Below, in pieces: positions 26,641 through 35,094 of a stretch of 64,000 nt of DNA. The stretch is taken from positions 186,001-250,000 of the forward strand of contig CAWCOF010000011.1 of assembly GCA_963797005.1 (NCBI GenBank). The letters run 5' to 3'. The position numbers and the translations under genes are program-made. The notes under the pieces were generated by a model. It was not told where the DNA came from. It saw only the letters and a list, made by a program, of their open reading frames with translations, and made no database searches. The stretch's first letter is position 1, and each line of letters starts with the position of its first letter. Origin of the DNA: AWTP1-13 sp963797005. GTDB taxonomy: Bacteria > Pseudomonadota > Alphaproteobacteria > Rhizobiales > Hyphomicrobiaceae.

Positions 26641-27868
26641 TCAAATCAGCTTCGCCAGCCTCGCAATCCCGTCCTCGATCTGATCCTCCGTCGGCAGCGA
26701 GTAGCTCAGTCGCAGGGCATTGCGGCCGCGCCCGTCGTAGTGGAAGGCGGCACCCGGCACGAAGGCCACGCCCGCCTGCGCCACCGCGCGCTCCAGCAGC
26801 TCCGCCGCGTCGCAGCCATCTGGCAGTTGCAGCCACACGAACAGCCCGCCGTCGGGCCGCGTCCAGCGCGCGCCCGCCGGCATGTGCCGCTCGAGCGCTG
26901 CCAGCATCGCGTCGCGCCGGCGCCGATAGTGGTCGCGCGCTGCCGCCACCTGGGCGCCATAGACCGCCTCCGCCATGCGGTGCATGACGATCTGGTTGAT
27001 GGTCGCGCTGTTGAGATCGGACGCCTGCTTGATCAGCACCAGCCGCCGGACGAGCGGCTTCGGCGCCACGATCCACCCCACGCGCAGGCCCGGCGACAGC
27101 ACCTTGGAGAAGGTGCCGCAATAGATGACGCGCGCCTGCTCGATGCTGCCGCGGCGCGCCACCTCCAGCGCCGCAATCGGCGGCAGCGCCTCGCCCTGGA
27201 AGCGCAGCATGGCGTAGGCGGAGTCCTCGATCACGGGGATGTCGAGCTCGGCGGCGAGATCGATGAGCCGCTCGCGGCCTGCCAGCGACAGCGTCTCGCC
27301 CGTCGGGTTGGCGAAGTCGGGCACGACATAGGCGAACTTCACGCGGCCTCCCGCCGCCGCGGCGGCTGTCCGCGTAGGAGGCGGGCGTGCGGTTGCCGTC
27401 CTCGGGCCGCAGCTCGTCGTAGCGCGGCTCCGACGCCGAGAACGCCTGCAGCGCGCCGAGATAGGTCGGCACCGTCACCAGCGCGGTGTCGCCCGGCGAC
27501 AGCAGCAGCCGGCCCAGGAACTCCAGCGCCTGCTGCGAGCCGGACGTGATGACGATGTTGTCCGCCTCGCAGGGCACGCCGAGCGTCCCCATGTGCCGGA
27601 CGATCCATTGGCGCAGCGGCAGGTAGCCTTCGCTCACCGAGTACTGCAGCGCGGAATGCGCCAGCCTCGCCTCGCCCAGCACGCCCGCATAGGCGGCTTG
27701 CGCCTCCTCGATCGGAAACAGCGCGGGATCGGGAATGCCGCCGGCGAACGAGATGATGCCGGGCCGATCGAGCAGCTTCAGCAGCTCGCGGATCTCGGAG
27801 GCCCGCATGCGCTCGGCGCGGGAGGCATAAGCCGGCTCCCACTCGGCCGGCTGGACGAGACTGTTCAC
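26641..27868 (-). CDS. PLP-dependent aminotransferase, class I/II (one frame break)
   Basis: A fold-type I aminotransferase of about 408 residues. The N-terminal part has LDRPGIISFAGGIPDPALFP and SEGYLPLRQWI, then ITSGSQQALEFLGRLLLSPG. The second part holds PDFANPTGETLS, the PLP lysine in GTFSKVLSPGLRVGW, and the C-terminal LRLSYSLPTEDQIEDGI with the carboxylate-binding Arg. It resembles 2-aminoadipate/multi-substrate aminotransferases; the substrate is not settled. The frame changes near 27367; removing one base joins PASYAD to AAAAGGRVKFAYVVPD. The start is taken as GTG at 27868 with GGAG upstream. Confidence 0.86.
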
Positions 27869-27904
27869 GGGACATGGCTCCAATTCTTCCCCGGAGCCAA
27901 TTAT

Positions 27905-27919
27905 GTCAGCATTACTGAC
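27905..27919. promoter_or_regulatory. Short perfect palindrome upstream of the aminotransferase
   Basis: GTCAGCATTACTGAC is a palindrome with five-base arms, in an AT-richer stretch 37 bases upstream of the aminotransferase start. It could be an operator, but no regulator gene is adjacent. Possible, not shown. Confidence 0.25.
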
Positions 27920-28074
27920 CTATTTGCAAGATGGCACGCAAGTCCATCGGCGGCGAGCCCGTTTCCCAACACCGTCACCCCGTGCAGCCGACGCGCCAGC
28001 GGCGCGGGCGGCGACGGCACGGGGCCCATGTCACCCGTCCGCTTGCGCCGCTTCTCCGCAGCGCGCCCGGGCTG

Positions 28075-29796
28075 CTACTCCGCCGCCTCCTTCTGCGGCG
28101 CGTCCGGCGTCCACCGCAAGCGCGGCTCGCGCGCGGCCTTGGTCTCGTCGAGCCGCCGGCGCGGGGCAAAGCGGGGCGCGTCCTTGAAGCGGGCCGCCTC
28201 GCCCGCCTTGGCGGCCTGGGCCAGCCCGCGCAGGGAGGCGATGAACTGATCGAGGCTCTGTTTGGATTCGGACTCGGTCGGCTCGATCAGCATGGCGCCG
28301 TGCACGACCAGCGGGAAATAGACCGTCATCGGATGAAAGCCCTCGTCGATCATCGCCTTGGCGAAATCGAGCGTGGTGACGCCGGTGCCCTCCAGCCAAT
28401 GGTCGTCGAACAGCACCTCGTGCATGCACACCCGGTCGCCATAGGGCAGCGACATCAGGTCGGACAGCGACGCGCGCACGTAGTTGGCGTTGAGCACGGC
28501 ATCCTCGGAGGCCTGCCGCATGCCGTCGGCGCCGTGCGAGAGCATGTAGGCAAACGCCCGCACGAACATGCCCATCTGCCCATGGAACGCGCACATCCGC
28601 CCGAACGGTGCGCGGGGTGGAGATTCCCTCTCCCCATCGCTCTTCGCGATGGGGAGAGGGTTAGGGTGAGGGGCAGAAGCTTGCGCCGGCGTCGTAGTGT
28701 GTGGCTGCCCCTCACCCCGACCCTCTCCCCGCGCTAAGGCTGAGATGGGGCGAGGTCGGCGGATGCGCGGGGAGAGGGAGACTCGCGCATGCTCCACGTA
28801 CCGCACGCCACCCTTGTCCGCGACCACGTAGGGCACCGGCATGAACGGCGCCAGCGCGGCGGAGAGCGCCACCGGCCCCGCGCCGGGCCCGCCGCCGCCG
28901 TGCGGGGTGGAGAACGTCTTGTGCAGGTTGATGTGCATGGCGTCGACGCCGAGGTCGCCGGGGCGCACCTTGCCGACGATGGCGTTGAAGTTGGCCCCGT
29001 CCGCATAGAAATAGGCACCCGCCGCGTGCACGGCCTCCGCGATCGCCACCACGTCGCGCTCGAACAGGCCGCAGGTGTTGGGGTTGGTCAGCATCACGGC
29101 GGCGACATCGGGCGAGAGCCGCTTCTTGACGTCTTCCGGATCGACCGTGCCGTCGTCGCGCGCCGGCACCGCCTCGACACGGTAGCCGAGCAGCGCCGCC
29201 GTCGCCGGATTGGTGCCGTGCGCCGACTCCGGCACCAGCACGATCGAACGCGCATCCCCGCGCGCGGCCAGCGCCGCCTTGATGGCCATCAGCCCGCACA
29301 GCTCGCCGTGCGCGCCGGCCTTGGGCGTCATGGCGATCGCCGGCATGCCGGTCAGCTCGACCAGCCAGCGCGACAGCTCGGCAATCAACGCGACGGCACC
29401 CGGCACGGTGGAGAGCGGCTGCAGGGGATGCACATCGCCGAAGCCGGGCAGCCGCGCCATCTTCTCGTTGAGGCGCGGGTTGTGCTTCATGGTGCACGAG
29501 CCCAGCGGGAACAGCCCCGTGTCGATGCCGAAGTTCTTCTGGGAAAGGCGCACGTAGTGGCGCATGGCCTCGGGCTCGGTGAGCCCCGGCAGCCCCAAGG
29601 GCGCGGTGCGCGTTAGCCGCCCGAGCTTGGCGGAAAACTTCGCCGGCTCCGGCAGATCGACGCCGGTCGTATCGCTGCGCCCCACCTCGAAGATCAGCGC
29701 CTCCTCGATGGCAAGCCCGCGGTTGCCGCTGAACGTGTCGGCGCTCGCCACCTCGACCTCGCCCGCCTGCGTCGGCCGCCCCTCCCGGTTCATCAT
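28075..29796 (-). CDS. gcvPB: Glycine dehydrogenase (decarboxylating) subunit 2, with translated palindromic insert
   Basis: The PLP-binding half of the two-subunit P protein of the glycine cleavage system. Motifs include FPLGSCTMKHNPR, MTPKAGAHGELCGLM, ADGANFNAIVGKVRPGD, and the PLP lysine in INLHKTFSTPHGGGGPGAG. The frame is unbroken at 573 residues, about 55 longer than usual. The excess is residues ~336-392, between GGVRYVEHA and FGRMCAFHGQMGMF. It is rich in Arg, Pro, Ser and Gly and is encoded by a palindromic repeat at 28620-28790 related to intergenic copies elsewhere. The conserved C-terminus (MTVYFPLVVHGAMLIEPTE) follows normally. The insert lies in a loop between conserved blocks; whether the enzyme works with it is unknown. 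Confidence 0.94.
   Translation of the reverse strand: MMNREGRPTQAGEVEVASADTFSGNRGLAIEEALIFEVGRSDTTGVDLPEPAKFSAKLGRLTRTAPLGLPGLTEPEAMRHYVRLSQKNFGIDTGLFPLGSCTMKHNPRLNEKMARLPGFGDVHPLQPLSTVPGAVALIAELSRWLVELTGMPAIAMTPKAGAHGELCGLMAIKAALAARGDARSIVLVPESAHGTNPATAALLGYRVEAVPARDDGTVDPEDVKKRLSPDVAAVMLTNPNTCGLFERDVVAIAEAVHAAGAYFYADGANFNAIVGKVRPGDLGVDAMHINLHKTFSTPHGGGGPGAGPVALSAALAPFMPVPYVVADKGGVRYVEHARVSLSPRIRRPRPISALARGEGRGEGQPHTTTPAQASAPHPNPLPIAKSDGERESPPRAPFGRMCAFHGQMGMFVRAFAYMLSHGADGMRQASEDAVLNANYVRASLSDLMSLPYGDRVCMHEVLFDDHWLEGTGVTTLDFAKAMIDEGFHPMTVYFPLVVHGAMLIEPTESESKQSLDQFIASLRGLAQAAKAGEAARFKDAPRFAPRRRLDETKAAREPRLRWTPDAPQKEAAE
28620..28790. repeat. Palindromic element inserted in frame within gcvPB
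   Basis: Two opposed hairpins of the CCCTCTCCCC type. The left one is CCCTCTCCCCATCG, a short loop, then CGATGGGGAGAGGG and GTTAGGGTGAGGGG. The right one begins CCCCTCACCCCGACCCTC and ends GCGCGGGGAGAGGG. The length is about 171 bases, a multiple of three, and no stop is created in the gcvPB frame. It is a variant of the intergenic elements at 6409, 31334 and 34888. Confidence 0.88.
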
Positions 29797-29811
29797 GACG
29801 ACGCCCCCTTT

Positions 29812-29914
29812 GTCATCCCGGAATTTCGCGAAGCGAAATATCCGGGACCCAGGGGCTGAGCATGAAACACTGGGTCCCGGCTCTCCGCGCCAGCGCGCTC
29901 CGGCCGGGATGACA
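29812..29914. repeat. Palindromic element in the gcvPA-gcvPB spacer
   Basis: It begins GTCATCCCGGAATTTCGCG and ends GGCCGGGATGAC, with inner pairs AATTTCGCG/AAGCGAAAT and GGGACCCAG/CTGGGTCCC. The left end is the same as the palindrome at 26591. It fills most of the 148 bases between the two subunit genes. Confidence 0.7.
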
Positions 29915-29944
29915 GGGGCAGCACGCCGATCCGTTCAAGCAAGC

Positions 29945-31293
29945 TCATCCCAGCACCTCCTGCAGCGCCTTGGCATAAGCGGCGCGGTCGGCGTCGGTGT
30001 TGACCTCGGTGGAAGCGACCACGATCAGGTCGGCAAGCTCCGGCCGGCCCGGCTCCAGCCGCGACACCGGCACGCCGCCGAGCACGCCCTTCGCCGCCAG
30101 CTGCTCGATCACATCTGCCGCGTCGCCCGGCACCCGGATCGTGAACTCGTTGAAGAAGGTCTCGTTGAGCACCTTCACGCCCTTGACCTGACCCAGCGCC
30201 TTGGCCAGCGCCACCGCGTTGGCGTGGTTGATGCGCGCCAGCCGCCGCAGCCCCGCCTCGCCCAGCAGCGAGAGGTGGATCGTGAACGCCAGCACGCACA
30301 GCCCCGAGTTGGTGCAGATGTTGGAGGTCGCCTTCTCGCGGCGGATGTGCTGCTCGCGCGTCGACAGCGTCAGCACGAAGCCGCGCCGGCCTTCCTTGTC
30401 CACCGTCTCGCCCGCGAGCCGCCCCGGCATCTGCCGCACCAGCTTCTGCCGCGTGGTGAACAGCCCGACGTAAGGCCCGCCGAAGCTCAGCGCGTTGCCG
30501 ATCGACTGGCCCTCGCCCACGACGATGTCGGCGCCCATGGCGCCCGGCGGCTGCACAAGCCCCAGCGACACAGCCTCCGTGAACACCGCAATCAGCAGCG
30601 CGCCGGCCGCGTGCGCCTTCTCGGCGAGGGCGGTGAGATCATGCAGGTGGCCGTAGAAGTCGGGCGTCTGCACCACCACGCACGACACCCCTTCGTCGAT
30701 CGCCTCGGCGAGCTTCTCCTTGCCCGCCGGCGCCGGCGGCAGCACGGTCAGCTCATGCTCGGACAGCCGCGACAGCGTCTCGATGGTCTCGCGGTAGTGC
30801 GGATGCAGGTTGCCGGCCAGCACCGCGCGCTTGCGCCTGGTGACGCGGTGCGCCATCAGCACGGCTTCCGCCGCCGCGGTGGAGCCGTCGTACATGGAGG
30901 CGTTCGCCACCTCCATCCCCGTCAGCATCGCCACCTGGCTCTGGAACTCGAACAGGTACTGCAGCGTGCCCTGCGCGATCTCGGGCTGATAGGGCGTGTA
31001 GGAGGTGAGGAACTCGGAGCGCTGGATCAGGTGATCGACGGTCGCCGGCACATGGTGCTTGTAGGCGCCCGGCGCCGACGAAGAACGGCACCGACCCGGC
31101 CGCCGTGTTCCGTCGCCGCCATCTCGGCCAGCGACCGCTCGACCTCCAGCTCACCCTGCGCCTTGGGCAGGTCGACCAGCTCGGTGAGCCGCTTGTCCTT
31201 AGGGATATCGGCGAACAGCGCGTCGATGTCGGCGACGCCGATCCTGGCCAGCATCGCCTTGCGGTCGGCATCCGTCAGCGGCAGATAGCGCAT
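29945..31293 (-). CDS. gcvPA: Glycine dehydrogenase (decarboxylating) subunit 1 (two frame breaks)
   Basis: The alpha half of the two-subunit P protein, about 448 residues. It starts MRYLPLTDADRKAMLARIG and later has HLIQRSEFLTSYTPYQPEI, GMEVANASMYDGSTAAAEA and FGGPYVGLFTTR. The end is a typical KALQEVLG. Between 31068 and 31105 the frame changes twice. Removing one G at each spot gives EHGAGSVPFFVGAGAYKHHV, the expected conserved sequence. Two single-base insertions in 35 bases, with the rest intact, fit a sequence error. It precedes gcvPB in the operon. Confidence 0.9.
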
Positions 31294-31333
31294 CGGCGGC
31301 TCCTCTGACTTGCGCCAAGGCTGACTGTGGGTG

Positions 31334-31433
31334 TCCCCTCCCCCTTGCGGGGAGGGTGGCGCGAAGCGCCGGGTGGGGGGACAACCAAGGCGCTACCCCC
31401 ACCCCTAACCCCTCCCCGCAAGGGGGAGGGGGA
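31334..31433. repeat. Dispersed palindromic element, CCCCTCCCC family, between gcvH and gcvPA
   Basis: Left half CCCCTCCCCCTTGCGGGGAG with the extra hairpin GGCGCGAAGCGCC; right half ACCCCCACCCCTAACCCCTC followed by CCCGCAAGGGGGAGGGGG. It is the same composite form as at 6409, with a longer middle. It lies inside the glycine cleavage operon. Confidence 0.8.
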
Positions 31434-31475
31434 ATCCGGTCGAGTTCGCCTCAGGATCTTGCTTCTCCAGCCCGA

Positions 31476-31853
31476 TCATGATTCTTCCTTCACGAAGGCT
31501 TCGTAGGCGGCCCGGTCCATCAGCTTGGCAAGCTCGCCCTCGTCGGCGACCTTGATCTTGAAGAACCAGGCCTTCCCCTCGGCGTCCTCGTTGACGAGCG
31601 CCGGGTTGGAGGCGAGTTCCCCGTTGACCTCGGTCACCTCGCCGGAGATGGGCGCGAACACGTCGCTCGCCGCCTTGACGCTCTCCACCACCGCCACCGC
31701 CTCGGCCTGCCCCGCCTTGCGGCCGACGTCCGGCAGCTCGACGAACACGACATCGCCGAGCTGGTCTTGCGCGTGGGCCGTGATGCCGACGGTGGCGATG
31801 CCGCCGTCGACGCTGATCCACTCGTGGTCCTTGGTGAAGCGCAGGGTCGCCAT
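31476..31853 (-). CDS. gcvH: Glycine cleavage system H protein
   Basis: A 125-residue lipoyl carrier that shuttles the methylamine group between P, T and L proteins. It begins MATLRFTKDHEWISVDGG; the lipoylated lysine is in VVESVKAASDVFAP, and the C-terminal helix holds LMDRAAYEAFVKEES. The ATG at 31853 is preferred over an upstream in-frame ATG because it matches the family and is 14 bases after gcvT. Confidence 0.96.
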   Translation of the reverse strand: MATLRFTKDHEWISVDGGIATVGITAHAQDQLGDVVFVELPDVGRKAGQAEAVAVVESVKAASDVFAPISGEVTEVNGELASNPALVNEDAEGKAWFFKIKVADEGELAKLMDRAAYEAFVKEES

Positions 31854-31867
31854 GGGATCTCCCTCTC

Positions 31868-33016
31868 TCATCTCTTGGGGGCGTAGCGGTGCGGCACGAA
31901 CGGCAGCGGCGCGATCTGTGCACTCAGCGCCTTGCCGCGCACCATCAGGTTCATCGGCGTGCCTTGCTGAGCGTAGTCGGCGAGCACGTAGCCCATGGCG
32001 ACGGGGCCGTTGACGCTGGGCCCGAAGCCGCCCGAGGTCACCGTGCCCAGCCGCTCGCCGAGCAGCGCCAGGATCTCCGCGCCCTCGCGCGCGGGCGCGC
32101 GGCCGTCGGGCTTCAGGCCGACCCGCTTGCGCTTGGGGCCATTCGCCAGCTCGCCCTGGATGCGCGCCGCACCGGGGAAGCCGCCCTCGACGCGCCGCCG
32201 CTTCTGGATCGACCAGGCGAGCGTCGCCTCGATCGGGCTCGTGGTCTCATCGATGTCATGACCGTAGAGGCACAAGCCCGCCTCCAGCCGCAGCGAGTCG
32301 CGCGCACCGAGCCCGATCGGCTGCACGCCGGGCTCCGCCAGCAGCAGCTTGGCGAGATCGGTCGCCTGCGCCCCCGCAACTGAAATCTCGAACCCGTCCT
32401 CTCCGGTGTACCCAGAGCGGGAGACGTGACAGTCGAACGTGCCGATGCGCGCCCGCGTCCCGCCCATGAACCCGAGGCGCGCGACGGGCGGGCAAAGCTT
32501 GCTCACCACACCGGCCGCGGCCGGCCCCTGGATCGCGAGCAGCGCGCGCTCGGGCGCGGGCTGCAATTTCACATTCGCCGGCAGGCGGTCCGCGATGTGG
32601 GCGTAGTCCACATCCTTGCGCGAGGCGTTGACGACGAGGAACAGCCAGCCGTCGCCGCCAGGAGGCGCCGGCCGCGTCACCATCAGGTCGTCGATGATGC
32701 CGCCGTCATCGGCCAGGAGCTGGGAGTAGCGCTGCTGGCCGGGCCCGAGCCCCGCAATGTCCGCTGGGATCAGCGCCTCCAGCGCCGCCGCCGTGGTCGC
32801 ATGATCCGGCCCGATCAGAAACGCCTGCCCCATGTGCGAGACGTCGAACAGCCCCGCCTCGGCCCGCGTGTGCAGATGCTCCTTGAGGATGCCCAGCGGG
32901 TACTGCACGGGCATCTCGTAGCCCGCGAACGGCACGATCTTGGCGCCGAGCGCCACGTGCAGGTCGTAGAGCGGGGTGCGTTTCAGGGGCTCGTTGGAAG
33001 CCGGGTCGGCGCTCAT
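31868..33016 (-). CDS. gcvT: Aminomethyltransferase (glycine cleavage T protein)
   Basis: A 382-residue enzyme that transfers the methylene group to tetrahydrofolate and releases ammonia. Motifs are RTPLYDLHVALGAKIVPFAG, FDVSHMGQ, the folate-site region GYTGEDGFEISV, and GARDSLRLEAGLCLYGHDID. The ATG at 33016 is chosen; an upstream start would run toward the riboswitch. It is first in a gcvT-gcvH-gcvPA-gcvPB transcript led by a tandem glycine riboswitch. Confidence 0.96.
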   Translation of the reverse strand: MSADPASNEPLKRTPLYDLHVALGAKIVPFAGYEMPVQYPLGILKEHLHTRAEAGLFDVSHMGQAFLIGPDHATTAAALEALIPADIAGLGPGQQRYSQLLADDGGIIDDLMVTRPAPPGGDGWLFLVVNASRKDVDYAHIADRLPANVKLQPAPERALLAIQGPAAAGVVSKLCPPVARLGFMGGTRARIGTFDCHVSRSGYTGEDGFEISVAGAQATDLAKLLLAEPGVQPIGLGARDSLRLEAGLCLYGHDIDETTSPIEATLAWSIQKRRRVEGGFPGAARIQGELANGPKRKRVGLKPDGRAPAREGAEILALLGERLGTVTSGGFGPSVNGPVAMGYVLADYAQQGTPMNLMVRGKALSAQIAPLPFVPHRYAPKR

Positions 33017-33074
33017 GCTCTCGAGCCTCTCAAGTCCCACAGGCCTGACGCCCGCGCCGGCGGCACGGGTTCAA

Positions 33075-33290
33075 GCCCCCTCTGTCACGGGACCTGAGAG
33101 ATTTCAGCGGGGCCATGCTGACTTAGCCGGCCCGCCTTACCCCTTCGGTGAGCCGACCTCTCAGTCGGCTGCTTTCCAGAGCGCCATCGGTCTGCGGTCC
33201 TTCTGCCTGAGAGGTTCCGGGGCGGTTGCTCCTTCGGCGCCGGCCTGTCTCGATCGAGGTGCGAGCGAAACGAGCCAGTCTCTTCCGCAG
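33075..33290 (-). ncRNA. Tandem glycine riboswitch
   Basis: Read on the minus strand upstream of gcvT, two aptamers are visible. The first has GGAAGAGACTGGC at its 5' side, then GAAGGAGCAACCGCCCCGG and CTCTCAGGCAGAAGGACCG. The second begins GAAAGCAGCCGACTGAGAGG, has CACCGAAGGGGTAAG, and ends AATCTCTCAGGTCCCGTGAC. These are the conserved glycine-aptamer cores, and the tandem form and position before gcvT match known cases. Glycine binding should switch on the cleavage operon. A TTGACT and TATCAT pair lies about 20-60 bases upstream but is not well spaced. Confidence 0.9.
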
Positions 33291-33364
33291 ACGTCAACTG
33301 GACGAAGCCGCGATGATACGCGCGCGCGTGCCCAAGTCAACGCACGCCACGCGAGGGTAGCGTC

Positions 33365-33634
33365 TCAATTTGAATTTTCATCATCTCCAGCAAAGCCAGC
33401 GACGATCCAACCGAGCGCCCATGCAGCGAAGTACCCGAGCCCCCCAAGAACTACACCGACAGCGCCTCCCGCCAAGAAGCCCTGCCAAGCGTCATCAAGT
33501 GGCTGACGCTCGTAAAACCAACCAAGATAAAGAGGCCCAGATGCCAGTATGCTTATGACGCCAGGCACACCGGCAATCAGAGCTAAGATGAGGCCGATGC
33601 GGTGGAAACCCGTCTTGATTCGTTTCGTACGCAT
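33365..33634 (-). CDS. Small two-helix membrane protein, unknown
   Basis: An 89-residue protein with two hydrophobic segments: IGLILALIAGVPGVISILA and, after a polar loop with WFYERQPLDDAW, GFLAGGAVGVVLGGLGYFAA running into WALGWIVAG. The tail is acidic (GDDENSN). I do not recognise the family. GC content here is lower than in the neighbours, and a second unknown gene is divergent from it, so the pair may be a recent arrival. Confidence 0.55.
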   Translation of the reverse strand: MRTKRIKTGFHRIGLILALIAGVPGVISILASGPLYLGWFYERQPLDDAWQGFLAGGAVGVVLGGLGYFAAWALGWIVAGFAGDDENSN

Positions 33635-33698
33635 GGGCGCATACTACTGCAATCGGATACCAATACCCACTTGCGTCATGGAAACAATGGAGAGCGGC

Positions 33699-33899
33699 AT
33701 GAAGCTCACAGTCTACCACTTTCGAGTATGGGACCCTGTTACGGATAAATACATAGTACCGCGGCGCAAGAGTCCAGAGAAGCGGATCAAGCACATTGGT
33801 GGCGAACTCTTCCGTGATACCGCGGAGGTGGTAGACCACGCAACGCTCGACGAGCAGGACCGATACGATCCAAGCCCGCGACTGCCGACGGAGAACTAG
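33699..33899 (+). CDS. Small soluble protein, unknown
   Basis: A 66-residue protein, MKLTVYHFRVWDPVTDKYIV, then PRRKSPEKRIKHIGGELF and a tail with VDHATLDEQDRYDPS. It is charged, has no membrane segment, and reads like a conserved small protein of rhizobia whose middle pattern is PVTDKYIVPRRKS. An ATG at 33678 would add seven residues. No function can be inferred. Codon use is less GC-rich than in neighbouring genes. Confidence 0.55.
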   Translation: MKLTVYHFRVWDPVTDKYIVPRRKSPEKRIKHIGGELFRDTAEVVDHATLDEQDRYDPSPRLPTEN

Positions 33900-34036
33900 C
33901 CCGACCTGCGCGCGGCGCCGTGGTCGAATTTGGTACCCATTGATCGACAGCACCCGGTCGGTTCTGGACGAAGCGGCCGCGGCGCGCCTATGGTCGCGTG
34001 AGCCACGCACCACAACACAAACGGGAGGAGCGACCC

Positions 34037-34831
34037 ATGCAGCCAGGCAAGCGACTGGTCGGCAAAGTTGCCATCGTGACGGGCGGCGCATCGGGCATCG
34101 GCGCGGAGACGGCGCGCCTGTTCGCCGCGCACGGCGCCAAGATCCTGCTGACCGACGCCAACACCGCCCTGGGCAAGAGCGTCGTCGAGGAGATCGCCGC
34201 CGCCGGCGGCACCGCCTCCTTCGCCACCCAGGACGTCCGCGACGAAGCGCAATGGGCGGCGATCGTGGCGCAGGCCGAGAAGGCCTACGGCCGCGTCGAC
34301 GTCCTCTGCAACATCGCCGGCGTCTCGGGTCGCGATCCCAAGCTCAACATGCAGCCCACCGTCGGCCCGCGCCTGGCCGACTACACGCTGGAGCACTGGA
34401 ACAGCGTCATGGAGGTGAACGCCACGGGCGTCTTCCTCGGCACCAAGGCGGCGATCCCGGCCATGCAGCGCGCGGGCGGCGGCTCGATCATCAACATCTC
34501 GTCCATCTGCGGCATCATCGGCTCGCACGCCAACGCCGCCTACCATGCCTCCAAGGGCGCGGTGCGCCTGTTGTCGAAGGCGACGGCGATCCAATACGCG
34601 CCCGACAAGATCCGCGTGAACTCGGTGCATCCGGGCTTCGTCGACACGCCGATGACCAGGCCGGGCCACTCCAATCCGGACATCGCCAAGAAGCGCCTCG
34701 AGGCAACGCCGCTCGGCCGTTTCGGCATCCCCGCCGACATCGCCGCCGGCTGCCTCTACCTCGCCTCCGACGAATCTTCCTGGGTAACGGGGAGCGAGCT
34801 CGTCATCGACGGCGGCATGACCGCGAACTGA
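34037..34831 (+). CDS. Short-chain dehydrogenase/reductase
   Basis: A 264-residue classical SDR. Cofactor loop TGGASGIGAETARLF, an Asp after the second strand (LLTDANT) that favours NAD(H), NIAGVSG, the catalytic Ser in INISSICG and the YHASK Tyr-Lys pair. It ends GSELVIDGGMTAN. The ATG at 34037 is supported by GGGAGGAG 7 bases upstream, better than the earlier in-frame ATG. The substrate is unknown; the closest families act on cyclohexanol-type or steroid-type alcohols. It stands alone. Confidence 0.9.
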   Translation: MQPGKRLVGKVAIVTGGASGIGAETARLFAAHGAKILLTDANTALGKSVVEEIAAAGGTASFATQDVRDEAQWAAIVAQAEKAYGRVDVLCNIAGVSGRDPKLNMQPTVGPRLADYTLEHWNSVMEVNATGVFLGTKAAIPAMQRAGGGSIINISSICGIIGSHANAAYHASKGAVRLLSKATAIQYAPDKIRVNSVHPGFVDTPMTRPGHSNPDIAKKRLEATPLGRFGIPADIAAGCLYLASDESSWVTGSELVIDGGMTAN

Positions 34832-34887
34832 CGAACCGCTCGCACCGGCTCAGGAGGCATAGCGCAGGAAGCTGGCTCGACTGCCTT

Positions 34888-34923
34888 CCCCTCCCCTTGA
34901 CGGGGAGGGGTTAGGGGTGGGGT
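34888..34923. repeat. Dispersed palindromic element, CCCCTCCCC family, single-hairpin copy
   Basis: CCCCTCCCCTTGACGGGGAG followed by GGGTTAGGGGTGGGGTG, the same as the left half of the copy at 6409. The bases just upstream (about 34842-34886) also match the sequence at 6115-6160, including CTGGCTCGAC. Confidence 0.75.
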
Positions 34924-35094
34924 GCACATCAGGATCGAGGGAGAGCGTCCCCGCGCCGTTCCGACTTGGATCGAATCGCGATCAGCGGGTCACGACCCAG
35001 TGCTGAGCTTGTCGAAGCACGCCATTGTCAAACTCATTCGCCCTTCGACAAGCTCAGGGCTGAGGGCTCATGCTTCCATGAAAACCGAAACGAG

